From contig MQVO02000006.1 of NCBI GenBank assembly GCA_001986395.2, positions 372,001 through 436,000 on the forward strand: DNA of 64,000 bases, read 5' to 3'. Below, one piece after another: positions 1-12,215 of the stretch. Numbering within the stretch: position 1 is the stretch's first letter; each line of letters opens with the position of its first letter. The position numbers and the translations under genes were made by a program. The DNA is from Irpex lacteus. Taxonomy: Eukaryota; Basidiomycota; Agaricomycetes; Polyporales; Irpicaceae. The notes beneath the pieces were generated by a model. It saw nothing but the letters and a program-made list of their open reading frames with translations, was not told where the DNA came from and searched no databases.

Positions 1-538
1 ACGTCTGGAAGCATGATGTTGTTTGTACGTAGTCGCTCCTTTGAACGCTGTCAGTCGGACTGAAAGCAACTCCTCTTATTGCTAAGCAACAGCTCTGGAC
101 TTGCCTCTCTAACCCCCTTCGAAACTTCTACGCATCACATGTGCCACGAAATTGCCTGCTATGGACCACGGTTTACACCCAGTTCGGCCTCTTGTCGCCA
201 TTACAGGCCACGAGGAACGTTGTACGCCTTCTGTTTGCTCTTCTGCAACCCTTCCGGAGGTGCGACGAGCAATCTCGGTCCAGTGTCCATCAGACTCGCT
301 ATAATAAACACGTCCACGGGACCCGTCGACTTGTCTCACGCAGAGCTCGCGTGGCTCGAGCACTCAGTGGGCTCAACCTGGAATGCTCTTCTGCTCTTCT
401 GATGTACGGACGACTTCACTGTGTACGCGTGACGTATGGCGTAGCGGAAGGCGGAAAGAGTATAAATATCTGTGACGGGGAAGGTTCTCATGAGGACTCA
501 CCGACGACTCGAATCCAGCCCCTCCAGACTTTAGGAGC
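1..538. other. Left-edge non-coding stretch, upstream of GH79 gene
   Basis: I see no convincing gene here. Several short open frames overlap in conflicting frames and none shows a recognisable motif. The right end is the promoter and leader of the GH79 gene at 539, including a TATA-like element near 461. Confidence 0.5.
461..468 (+). promoter_or_regulatory. TATA-like box of the GH79 gene
   Basis: The sequence TATAAATA lies about 78 bases before the ATG at 539, in a plausible position for a core promoter element of the downstream secreted hydrolase. Confidence 0.4.
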
Positions 539-2723
539 ATGTTGAACGTCGTACATCTCTTGAGCGCACTGGCTCTCCTGTTTACGCCTTCTGCCCTCTC
601 GCAGAACACTACTATCCCAATTGTCGCCCCCGGCGATGCGAAGGCACTTCCTTCGAATCTTCTTGGGTTCAGTATCGAACAAGATCGCTGGCCAGATTGG
701 GCGGGCACAGATTCAAGAAATCAATTCACCCACGAGGCATTGCTCAACTACGCCCATCTTACCGGAACACCTCCTCATATCAGAGTTGGAGCCAACACAG
801 AAGATCATACAATTTGGTCTCCGACTGTTACTGTAAGTAGCTGTGCAGTGCCATCTTCCATCTCCGCCTCTATGAGGATGTTGTTGTTCTTTCAGTACCT
901 CGGGGACCTCACCGTTTTACATAAACTCAAACAACCACGATCACGTTCTTACTCTATCATCTTGTATCAAATACGCTGACTTCTACTTCTCCTGATTTAG
1001 ATAGAGAGCGCAGATTTTCCACCGCCCAATACTATTACGCCTTACCCCGAAGCTACTCGAGTTGTAGTCGGCGACGAGTATTATGCCCTATCAAGATTTT
1101 TGCCTACGGGTGCGTATTCGGAGTCTGTTTCGGACCACTTCTAGCCTGAGATTAGATTCGAGCGACATCATAGATTGACTGATCATCGTGTTGAATGTTG
1201 CAGGTACACATATGACCTGGGGCATCAATCTCGGGCTCGACAATGCCACGAATGCGAGAAACATGGCCAATTCAATTCTGAACGCGTTTAGTTCTGCGGC
1301 TGTGCAGGCGGCCGGAGTGGTTTTGGATCTTTTGGAGATTGGTGAGTCACTCACAACAGGAATGCTGTGTAGTCTCAAGTACAAACCGGTCTCACGAGGG
1401 CGTATGCATAGGAAACGAGGCGGACCTATACAAGAATAATGGACTTCGTCCCAGTAATTGGACAGTTCAGCAGTATGTCGCGGATTGGATCAACATCTCG
1501 ACACCTGTGGCAGAGGAAATACAATCACATCCTTCTGCTGGTTCGGTTGCTATCCAAGGTGCCTCCTTCGCAGGACAAGGCTTCACTCCTCGTCAAATAT
1601 TCTCCCTAGGCATACTTGACAGTGTCCCCGGGAAACTTATCACAACGTGAGTATCGTATCCGTGATTACACGCGGTTATTAACGGGAATTGTTCTGCTTC
1701 GATTAACTAGGATCTCACAACATCGATACTCAGCGGCATTCTGTAGTGGTGGAGACTTCCCATTGACATCCTTTATGAGCAAAACGAACGTCCGAGGGAA
1801 TATCACGGTGTTCCGCGACGATATCGAGGCGACCCTGGCACAGGGATTCCCTTATATACTGGGGTTCGTCTATATCTCCCCAAACACGCTCTCACACTTA
1901 TCACCGCCCATGCTGACCGAGTTCTCGACAGGGAGACTGGAAGCATCGCATGCCATGGTGCCCCAGGTGTAAGCAATACCGCCGGCGCAGCCCTGTGGGT
2001 TATCGATTACACTCTGCAAGCCGCAACGCAGGACATCACCGAGGTGCTGTTTCACGAGGGTGTTGGATTCAAATACAACTTTGTAAGCCTGTCCTCTGAT
2101 TGTTGTCTCTCTTGTTCTTCTTTCTATCCTATCATTGTCTCGCTTCAATCACGATGCTCACCCTCGCGTCGTTGGATGGCCCTTCCATCATTCCACAGAT
2201 TCAGCCGGTTACACTGAACCGATCCACGATAGACGGATCGCCTCTGAGTCCTCCGGAGAAACCCCACATCCAGCCAAGCTACTACGCCGGCCTCTTCATC
2301 AACAGCTTCATCGGGTCTTCAGGCCACGCCCAGATCTCCGAGCTCACCGTGTGGGATGATAATGTTAGCGGATACGCGGCGTACGAAGATGGCAAGCTGG
2401 TGCGCGCAGCGTTCATCAACTTGGATGCCTGGCTCCTCAGCTCAACTGGGACGAGACCGAGTGTTCATATTGATCCGATACTGTATTGGAGTGAAGCCAG
2501 CAGCGTTGGGGGCAATGCAACTGCTTGGAAACACGGGAAGGCTGAAGGAAGGAGAATACTCATCAATCACGCTGACGATATTCAAAACCTTACTTGGGCG
2601 GGGCAGAGTTGGGAGACTAGTAATGTCAGACCAGTAGGGCAGAAGGTAGTCGAGAAGGTGGATTTGATCAAGGGATTTGATTTACGGTCGACTGAAGCCA
2701 TCTTGCTCTCATTCACACCGTGA
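539..2723 (+). CDS. Secreted glycoside hydrolase family 79 (beta-glucuronidase/heparanase-like)
   Basis: Seven exons join to one 534-residue frame: 539-832, 1001-1109, 1204-1341, 1412-1646, 1711-1863, 1932-2082, 2199-2723. The N-terminus (MLNVVHLLSALALLFTPSALS) is a signal peptide. The TIM-barrel part contains THMTWGINLGLDNATNA and the acid/base segment LEIGNEADLY (Glu after Asn). The nucleophile segment is LGETGSIACHGAPGVSNTAG, in which Glu follows Gly. The last exon is the beta-sandwich C-terminal domain of fungal GH79 enzymes. GH79 enzymes cleave glucuronic acid or its 4-O-methyl form from proteoglycan-like or arabinogalactan side chains outside the cell. The usual NEP acid/base motif reads NEA here. 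All exon phases close without a stop, so the gene looks intact. The family assignment is firm; the substrate is inferred. Confidence 0.87.
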
Positions 2724-4352
2724 GCTTTGGTGAGAGGCCGTGTAGATTTTCAAACCAGGTAATTAGCACATTGCCGGTTTCGAAACATCTATAGGACGCT
2801 GTAATTTAATTCTGTAGTGGCAGATGCTACGGTGATGACTGAATATACGAGTCCCACTCATTATAGCTTGACCTTAAGCATTGCCAGGCCCTCCTCTCTT
2901 GCCGCGGGCAATACAAAATGGTCCCGCGAACCACATCGGTCAATTGAGAAGTAATGTTTATCCCAGGTCGATCCACAGGTATGGATGTCAAGTAGTACAC
3001 TGTATAGGCATGCAATGGCATCTAGAATGTTGGTTCCTTGTATGTGGCCATAGAAACCGTGGCCACAAAAATCTCGCGAACATTCTCAATTCCGGATGGC
3101 TGACAGCCAGTGTAGATTAGTTGTCAGTCGATGAGTCAGACAGGAACGATGTCGAACGACGAGTACCCTGAGTACATCGGAGGGGCTACAAATCACGGTG
3201 CCTGCGCGATGTGGAAAATGCCGTGATACAATATTGCTGGCAAACACCAGGCGCGGTCTCAATAGATACAGCCAGACAACTGTGACAGAAGTCGTTAAAT
3301 ATCTTCGAATACAGTACCGTGTAAGCATCCGACAGAGAGAAACGCCACTTACGAACATAGGTACGCCATTCCGTGAGTATCTACTTTCCCCTCTCAACTC
3401 GGAAGCTTTGGAGCCAGACGCCGCCTCGCGGGCGTATCGCTGGGGAATAATTCGTGGGATCGAGAGTCATATCGCCAGGTTCAAGAGTCCGACGCAGGAT
3501 CGCAGATGCCCGGATACTGTTCTTTTGCGCTGGAGAAGACACAACAAGACGTAGATCGCACCAATAAAAGCAAGGTGTCAGCGCGCCTCCCTGGACAGTA
3601 TTCTGGAACAGACAGTGGGGTTCAATTACGACCTGGAGCGGATCATTGAGCGTCTTTGGAACGCACTTTCAAGAGGTTTGTGTCATGCATCGTTCCTTCG
3701 CTGCAGCACTTGGACAGCTTGCCTCTATCTGCCGCTAGTTTTCCGAAGGTTTGAACTCTTGACAAAACACAAGAGTTCGTAGCTGATGAGAAGACAGTGC
3801 AAAACCGATGGCCACGGAACTTTGAGATATTGTGAATTATTCATCCGTAAAACGCGCATGTTTGACTTCGAAGAAGTCCGAACACAAAGCTTGGGAACCG
3901 CCGCACGAAGATTAGACCTGCGAGAAGAAAAGTAAAGGTGTGATACATTCATGGCATGAATTAGAAGTAAATACACTTTACGTGAAGACAACGAGGGCCC
4001 CGAATTGACCGATGAGGCTCGGACATGATGGTACAGCAAGTCTCAGCAAAGTACCCATGTTCAACCGGTGACTTGATAGCTCTCTTCATGGCTACTACCA
4101 CCTCCCGATCCTGTTATTAACGCACGGCGAGTTTCGTGTGATTTTGGAGAGTATGGGAAGACATGTATGCTCCCTCTAAACATTGTCATTTCCGGATTTG
4201 CCGCTGCCCCAGAGGTATTGGTGCTACCGCATTACCTATCGTTTCAAGACAGGACCAATGGCGGCCACTGTCAAGGTTGCGGCATACCGTGCCCTTAGCC
4301 TCGCGGAAAGGCCCTGAAGGGTCCAGCAGGCTTATGGCATGTGTGAATTGCG
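2724..4352. other. Gene-free stretch downstream of GH79
   Basis: Only short conflicting open frames are present, the longest about 118 codons on the plus strand at 3198-3554, with no motif I recognise. CTTAC/CTCAC words that could be minus-strand splice donors are frequent, but I could not chain exons. Confidence 0.4.
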
Positions 4353-5215
4353 TTACTGTGCGAAAGCCCCGGGTGCTAGAAGTGGGAAGCTAGTCAGAGA
4401 GGACGATTGCGAGCTTGGGTGAGTAACGGTATCTTCAAAAGTCGGTGGTGATATTTGGGAAAGACGTGACTGTCGATGAGTAGCCAAGTGTCTTTTCATA
4501 TTGGATTTGACACTGAATGCCCTTGCACAGCCGGCAAATGGGCATTTGTAAGCTGAAGATGGTCTGTTAGCATGAGGAATACCATCCGCCTTGATTCTTA
4601 CGTTTTATACCACTGTGTTTGTAAGAATGCGTTTTGAGACTACTGGGGCTGGTGGATGCACAGCGCTCAGTAGAAACCAATGTGAGAGAACAGAGAGTAC
4701 ATACCGGGCGAAGGCCTTACCACATACTGTACAGGTGTATCGCAGTGGTGGTCTAGCGGGACGGGGAAGTTGCGTGCCCCCGTTATTCGCTGACTCGGAA
4801 GAGGGACCGGGTAGACTCGCCTGGCCCGGTAAGAATGTGGACACGTCATTTGGCGAGCGATCTTGACGGTGAATTGGTGGCAACAGATATGTTTGTTGCG
4901 GGGTAAATTGAAACGTTGCGGCATTATGTGGGATCTGCAGAGATGGGGAGAGGTGGGCATATTCCATGATCTTTCCAAAACTTGTCAGGTGTTATCTGTA
5001 CGACATAGACGTATGAGTCGATCGTACCGGGTCCATAAGACGTCGTGTCTCTCTATTATCTTGACTTCCGTGCGATGGAGTTGATAGAAACAAGTCTGAT
5101 AGAAATTTTGGTGAGTCAAAGTGTGAACGCACGTAATGCTTGAGATATACTTGCCCGGGAATATTTGACGAATAGGGGGTAGAGAAGGCTGGAAGCGTGT
5201 TTGCTCGTGGGTCAT
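4353..5215 (-). CDS. Two-finger C2H2 zinc-finger transcription factor, copy 1
   Basis: Three exons carry the fingers: the first ends at 4705, then 4648-4602, then 4552-4353. Spliced, finger 1 is CTVCGKAFAR joined to PSSLKTHSYKHSG, and finger 2 is CPFAGCARAFSVKSNMKRHLATH, with all Cys and His ligands present. Splice phases close exactly and the stop is at 4353. Upstream, codons from 4967 (MEYAHLSPS) are in frame with finger 1. A separate short exon at 5215-5151 (MTHEQTRFQPSLPPIRQIFPG) resembles the first exon of the 15.3 kb paralogue (ending LPSINEMFPG), so I take 5215 as the likely start. The joins between 5151 and 4967 are unresolved. The tail after finger 2 is short (about 40 residues), unlike the roughly 200-residue Ser/Pro-rich tail of the 15.3 kb copy. 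It probably acts as a nuclear DNA-binding regulator; the target is unknown. Confidence 0.65.
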
Positions 5216-5218
5216 GGT

Positions 5219-5671
5219 CTAGTGTAACCGGCTAGAGTGTGAACCCAGGCTAGATGCAAGGACTGGAGGTAAGCTCCATATAGCAGGCCGTCGTATATGT
5301 ATATCCATCAACGTAAGACACTGACATTGCCATATCTCCGTAGTATTTTCTTGCGGTTGTTGATCCGGAAGAAACGGTGCCCGGTCACAGTGCACAGCAA
5401 GTCTAGCCACCACGATTCTTGACTCACCTTCATCCAATTGAGTGATTCCAGGCAGGTACTGCGAGTACGCAGTTGAGGTGTCCGTGATAACATTGAAGCG
5501 AATCAACCCAGCACCTGCTAATGGGCTCATAGCACTGTATAATTGGGACACTGCAACTTCTGCGGAGGAAGTAAATGAGTAACAGAAGCTAAAAGAAGTT
5601 TGAGATTTCACGGAGTCGGACGTTGCGTAGAACCGAATATGATGCCTCGTACTAGTAGCGCCGCTTGCCAA
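5219..5671 (-). other. Possible coding exon, unrecognised
   Basis: A 150-codon open frame rich in Ser/Thr (for example FYATSDSVKSQTSFSFCYSF) sits just upstream of zinc-finger copy 1. A consensus donor (GTGAGT after LDEG, near 5430) suggests that its first part could be an exon. I recognise no family, and it may be a chance frame or part of an unresolved minus-strand gene. Confidence 0.2.
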
Positions 5672-6889
5672 GTTGAGTGACTAAGGCTGACACTTCGTCA
5701 TCGCAAAGAACTGTGCTAGAGGCAGTTATTGAGAGGATTCGAGACAGCTTGAATTATACTCCTCACCTCTTCCTGTAGAGCTGCGTCGCACTGCTCAACA
5801 CGATGAGCAGGCCTTCAAGTTCAAACCCCAACGTCAGTGGTACTTCAAGTTAGCTACCGTAACGGCGCCTCCCGAATTCAGATCGCAAAACGTAATTGCC
5901 TTTTTAGTCATATCAGAGCGGTGATGGCGCCGCCGGATCGTTGACTACAGTACCATTGTAGTCGGGTCAGATTTCAAGCTCAAGATGTGCTCCGGTGGCG
6001 AACACGTTACAGTACCATGCATAGGATATTACACGGACACGGAGCGGGGCTGTGTTGTCCGCCGTTGTTTTGGCTTATCAGTCGGCGCTTAGATCAAAGA
6101 ATAGGATATTTGTTCAAGTTCGTCTATGATAAAGCACATTCAGCTGTTGTGCAGGGACTGGTTGCACCGGGTCCGGAGAAGCGCAGTCATTTAAACACTC
6201 GATATAACTTTTCTACACTCTATAACTTACGCCGCTGCAGGCAGTGCCGTTTTGATACAGAGATCAGTGAAGGATGGCATGCCAGTGTTAACATTGCCCA
6301 TAGCTGCCAGTGAACGTTCCACGTTCAACTGATCATAATGATATATGGCCTGCGACATGGGAGTACAGATACTGTCATGACTGGACTGCGAGTGCGCATA
6401 CCTAGTAGTTATTGAGTCTTAGGTCTGATCATTGATCACTGACTCAGACACAAAGGTGAGCTTCCAAGTTAAGTGAGTAGTATCCGTGTTATGCATCCTA
6501 ATATGACGCGGTTTTTTCCTGCTATCCCTTCTCTAGATCTTAAGCTTGACGTCAAGCAATAATGTTCATGAGCCCTGATCGGCGGTCTTGGGGAATATAC
6601 TTACCGTGACTGGCACACAGCTCGAGAGACAGCACGATAACACACAACTGTTAGAACATAAGTACATCAGTACGTATCTTAGGCTCGGCCGGTGCATCAG
6701 GGTGTCCATCTGAGGGAAAATATAGGACATTCTCATTGCGTTGATTGGTGATACATGATAAATAACGTTGTGTGAGATGACACCATCGAAGATCATCGGA
6801 ACTATCGTACACCTCGTTGAATACTTAATGGGACAATGTCTCGGCCACGTCGATAAGGTCTAGCATTTGTGATAAACAGGACACTGGAT
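5672..6889. other. Gene-free stretch between zinc-finger copies 1 and 2
   Basis: Nothing recognisable. Open frames are about 110 codons or shorter and overlap in opposite directions. Confidence 0.4.
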
Positions 6890-7808
6890 CTAGTCGGATC
6901 CGGGTCCACTGGTGATGGTGCTAGGTGCATCATTTGCAGTAGGGGGTGGTGGAGGGTATACACTGCGGTGGAAAATGTGTGCCGGACGAAGGCCCGGGGA
7001 AGAGCATGAGCGTAGCCGAAGGTGATCCATACGCGCGGTAGCTTCCTTCATTGTGGCTTCGAGCCTATAGTCGAGAACGGGATGGGACCGAACGTCATGA
7101 GACAACTCGTCTTCGTCCGAGCTATCTGTGTACGCCGAAGAGCTAGACGTAGCCACAGTCCATGCCCTTGGACGTAAACCCTGTTGAGTGTCTTGTCTTG
7201 AACGCATTGTGTTGTAATGAGCGCCGGTGGGTAAGGGTCGGGGACTGTGGTGAGAGGATATGTATAAGGTGATGCTGCTGTCTGTCTCGAAGGCGACGTA
7301 TGGTTCCTGAAGTGACGTCGCATATTGGAATTCACGTTGAATTTGCGACCGCATCCGGGAAATGGACATTCATATGCTAATCCGGCACGCTTGTCAGTCT
7401 CAGCGAGAATAATAAAGCAGACGACTCCCACGTACGTTGTGCACCTGTATGAGTGTTCTCGTGGATAGCCAGGCTGCTCGGGCGGTTGAACGCTCTGCCG
7501 CATACCGCACATGCGTGCCTTTTCTCGTGTTCGCGTAGAGTCCGCCCGTGCGAGTAGGTTGCAGGAAATGGCGGCGAAGAAGGGTAACGATCATCAGACG
7601 GGTGACACAGAGGTCCGGGGCGAGGAAGGTGAGAGGTGAATGGTGACTGGGATACCCGGTCACAAAACCTAGAGTATCTCGGTGATTCCCCGCCTGGAAC
7701 TAGATTAGGAGACAGAGATGGTCCACGAGATATAATGGGCGTGGGTAGAGGATGTGAGACTGTGCACACAGTCAGCGACATCATGAGTAGAATAGAGATA
7801 TCGCGCAT
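6890..7808 (-). CDS. Two-finger C2H2 zinc-finger transcription factor, copy 2
   Basis: Exons read about 7759 (or ATG 7808) to 7436, 7376-7246, and 7180-6890. Finger 1 is CAVCGRAFNRPSSLAIHENTH and finger 2 is CPFPGCGRKFNVNSNMRRHFRNH, both with full ligand sets. The 59-base intron between the fingers sits exactly where the 15.3 kb paralogue has one. The paralogue's intron inside finger 1 is absent here. A further 65-base intron (7245-7181, donor GTCCCC, acceptor CAACAG) brings in the acidic C-terminal frame (AYTDSSDEDE, then a proline run), which resembles the YYSESDEEGD region of the paralogue. The donor is weak, so a frameshift is the alternative. The true start is uncertain; another small exon may begin with the ATG at 7954. 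Upstream of the fingers the protein is Ser/Pro-rich, as in many fungal regulators. Confidence 0.68.
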
Positions 7809-10800
7809 AGCCTACCTGGGTCGGTATTCGTGTGGAATAAACGTCCATTCTAAACGGCATCAGCCAAACGGTCAGCCAACTGTTTCGCCAGTACTGAAAG
7901 GTTACCCACTCACAGTGATAGTAGTATGTCCACGGAGTGCAGGGTGCCCTGCATGATTGATAGCATTATGTGGGAGCTTTAAGAGGTGTTCTGGGGAAGT
8001 GCATTCAGATGATGATTACAAAATAAGCTAGCTTGGACGTACCTGGATAAAACTCTTCGATGCTTGGAAGTACTACGCGTGATGTCTTGGAGTCGGTAGA
8101 CATGATAATTGAAGTGCTTGGGTTTGCGGAAGGAGTAAGAGAGCAGGAACGGTAAGCGGGGCCACGATGCACACAAACGAGGATCCACAGCCACGGAATT
8201 ATAAGTATGACTTGCGCCAGCGGCTAATACGTCCCTCTTCATCAGATTGGAGAGTAAGGTTCAACAATAACACACTGCAGCGCAGCCGCATCTCAACATC
8301 TCGAAGTCGGAGCCAAGGTTCCCAGCGCAGGCCATAGAATAGGTCGCACATTGCACGCAAACCCCAACTCGACCCTCCTCTTGCAGTTTGCGGAGTTTGT
8401 ACACAGGTCGATTCGTATGCACCCGTACTCGGGCGAGGCGCTGATAGCGGCATATCGCTACCAAACATATAATGGCGTGGGAGGGTGTTTCAAAAACGCT
8501 CTTGTTGTGAAGTTGGGGCGCTGTGAAAGACATAGAAATCAGTCTCAGCTGTCGATACCATTTGCGCTTGTAATTGTGGCACCTGCTTAAACCAGTTGAT
8601 ACCCATACAGCAATCTCGCGCATCGACCATCTTTGCCGTGCATTGTTTGGTGGGTATTGTGATGATTCGGTCTACATCACGCATTCGATCTCCGCCACAG
8701 GACCGTGGATGCAAACCTGGCGATCCATGAAGCTGTACTATGCTTAGTATTCGCGGTGTGATAGGACGACACACTAGCTATTGCAATTTCATTGAATACA
8801 TATCACGAATAGATCGGCCGTTTATGGACTACATACCATTCATCGACAACAACACGCCACGTAGGTCATCCGGCAAGGCGACGACTGAGCGCTGTGCACT
8901 TGTTTGGCTAGACTAGGAGATTAGCAAACCGTCCATCGTATAGCGCAGATCTTCTATTGCGGACCGTGCAGGGCTCAAGAGCCCGCTTACTCCAATTGCA
9001 AGGTTAGTTGGTGGTAGAGACGAACTTGTGGACGCATAAGCCCGTTGAACTAAGCGCATCGGATCAAATTTTCATAGCAGGTTCAAACTCAGCTGTGCAT
9101 TTGCCGTATTTGCTCTGTTCAACGCGCACATCTGAGCTGATCATGTCTTGCGAGCGATTCGGGATTCAGCAGCATTGCTCAATCGAAGTGTATTACTGCA
9201 TAACATGCCTAGATACTACCCTTAAAAGTCGATTGCAGATTCACTACAGGACCTTAACTTCCCTGATTCCGCTAGTGGGATGACTGATGCTGCGTACTTC
9301 GCGGCACCGCGATTCATCTGGCAGTCCGAGAGTTATGATGAAATGCAATACACAAATCTGGAGCCTGAATGTATCTGTACGTCACATTGCCCACCTGACT
9401 ATATACTGTGTGGCGGCAGAGTTTGCGCTCACTATCATGAAAAGCGTATGGAAGCCTTCTTGTTGAGTCGTAGAGCCCAATCGTTCGCAGCATCTTTGGA
9501 GGCTATGGTCCGTGGCCCGTTTCAATTATGCGCGGCAACATACGCAATGTAAACAGCATCCGTATCAACAGATGTACGGCTATACTATTGAGACACCGGT
9601 CCCGCCAGTGTGGCAGGGCAAGACATCTATTGCTGCCATTGCCTGCCAGTGGCCACACGGCCGAGTCGGCTGTCATTGATTCCCTGTATCGATGATGGCT
9701 CCATGTGAACTTTGCTTCCACTGCCATCCGAATGGTTGAACAGACTCGTAGTGAAGCGATTGTAATGCTGGTAAAATAAGTTATGAAACATATACCTCAC
9801 CTTGAATTCTGCAAACCAGCTTGTGCAGAGGATCTTTTACTAGTAGCAGAGTGCATCATGATACATTCCCTGTCCGCAGAGAAGGCAGTCGCCGCCCGAA
9901 TTATCACTGAGAACGGTGTCGGACATTGTACTGGGGATGGCATCACGTATCGAATCATCTTCCTCATCTTCTGGTACACGGTCCATCGCGGCTTTTGATC
10001 GAGAATCTCAGGCTTCAGTGCAGGTATGCGTCGACGATAAATCAAACTCTACCGCTATAGGCCATGAGTCTACGAGTGGCAATGGCCACACAGCCTTGAC
10101 CAAACTATCACTGCATTGGAGAAGCCATGAGATCATGATGATTGGGCAAACGATGGTTCGAGTGGGCCGATGCTCAAAGTACTGCAACTAGAACGTTTAA
10201 GAGCTTGAAGTGGTGAATTTAAATCACTCGGGATAATGTATGTGGTGTACTTCAACAGCACTGACACATTGTTGATTCTACTTATTGAATGACGGGGTGT
10301 TGGTATGTATATAACTGATAATCAGCCATGCTCAGTATCCTACTGACCTCCAGCGGCTTTTGGCCGGAAAAGCTAATCCGGAGTCATGTTGTGCGTTGCC
10401 CAGGCCCGTCAAAAGACTGGCAGGGAAGCCACTATCCCAACTATGGGTCACATACTCGTACCAGTGAGATCCCTGGCCGACTATGATACATGGGATATAA
10501 TGCTAGACCTTTGTGTCAGGCAAGCCGTCTGAGTTAGAAACGATGGTGCGGCTTACGGAAAATATTGTTTTCATGTCGAGTAAAGGAATTTACTAAACAT
10601 AATGTAGCCGTTTGCCAGCTGTGACCTAGATTCGGCGACTTGCCGAGCCAAAGAGGCCGTCAGTAGCTGGCTTGAACTAGAGCAGATGCAAGAGCAAGAA
10701 GGGTTACTACTTGCGCCTGTGACTCTGTGAAACAATACGGACATATCAGAAATAATAAATGCAAAGGAACTTGCCACGACGGTCGGCAGGGCTGTGTATT

Positions 10801-12039
10801 GAGCAGGATACCGTTAATGCCCATAATGTCGGGATCGATGGAGTTGTCCGACATAACGGTTGTATGACACTGATGTGGCGAGTCGACGAAGATTGTCAAA
10901 GACGGGATTTCGCGGAACCGTCAATACGCCCTGACACATAGCGTCAACAAATGTGGAGATCTAATAGTTCTGGTGAGCGGGTTCGAAGCAGATTACATAC
11001 CTACATACGAATCGGAGTTCTGATCTTGGTGGGGGCGTATCAATTGCAGATAACCCATATTACCAGCATCCGAAATATCTCCTGGCACGCTGATAAAAAT
11101 TCTGTCTTGCGTTCTTTTGTCTAGCACGCAAGCCTGCTATACTTCCACCAACTTGCACTTCGCAGGCTTTAGATACTCTACCGCTGTCAAGGGAGAAAAA
11201 TACGCTTATAGGAATATTGCCGTGATGATACGCCATGAAGTTCTGTAATCGGCACAGTATGGACGCAGCCTGTAATACGAACAGTTAACAAGACTATGAC
11301 TGAAGTCGCGGGAAAATGGGTTCGACTCTAGTACCGACTCACACTGCATATAACTTTCCAGTATGTGTCGGCTTCTCCCCATAGCTCCTCAAACCGCGAC
11401 GAACCGATCCAGGCTGGACAGCATTTTTCAAGATTGGATGAAGCACCTTCATCCGCAGCATCAAAATGCCGGAGACCTTGATCAATATAATCAGCACAGC
11501 CAGGGTCGACACGAGACATGCTGCGCACATTATATTCGCCGCCACGTCAATGGCAACAACTGCAGCAATCATAGGCCATCATCGACGCCCACACCCACAA
11601 CGATAATCTCACTCACCTCTGCTGCTCGCTGTTCTCTTCGTCCTAGGCATCCCTGAGGTACGCATCAATAGCCTAGTTGTCGTCGACATTGGACCGACAT
11701 GTCAGTCTGCAAGAATAGTCGTTCATCTCCCAGTCATTGCGGGTCACATCAGCTGATACAGCGGCATTCGGGACAGGTATGGAGGCCAGTCCCCTCGTTT
11801 CCAATCGTCGCGAACGTACTGCGGTGTGTATGCCTGGTTTCTAAGGGTATTCGAAAAGATCTGCCGGGATCCGAGTCCCGTCGTGTTTCGTCAACACATT
11901 GTTCGACAAAAGTATTTAGACTGACGCTATAGAAACTTCTGCTCACCAGTACCTTGGATCTCCTGCTTGTACTGCCAGTGCCGCTCCAGCAGGCGCGGTA
12001 GTGCAAAGGTATGTGAGATCCAAGCGCATTTTGGTGGGC

Positions 12040-12215
12040 GGCGTACCTATACGTGCTTGGTCAAAAAATGCTGGGTGATTGATGCCTTCGTTGTCGTAGA
12101 TCTGGCCGTCGATGTTAATCACCCGCCCTTGTTCGAATTTTCCATACCATAGACGGTTATGGCATCGCTGGTGGAGAACCTGCAACTTGATCGCTGCGGT
12201 CAAAGCGTCAGTCAA
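12040..12215 (-). other. Possible coding exon, unrecognised
   Basis: On the minus strand a frame reading VLHQRCHNRLWYGKFEQ, then GRVINIDGQIYDNEGINH and PAFFDQARIG, lies between a CAG acceptor and a GT donor. The composition is protein-like (mixed charge, aromatic residues), but the family is unknown and no neighbouring exons could be joined with confidence. Confidence 0.25.

Noticed and set aside
9008..9283. Frame containing CITC and a later His, resembling a decayed C2H2 finger
   Set aside because: Spacing between the second Cys and first His is one residue short and the second His is missing. There is no SNMRRH-like partner, so it is more likely chance.
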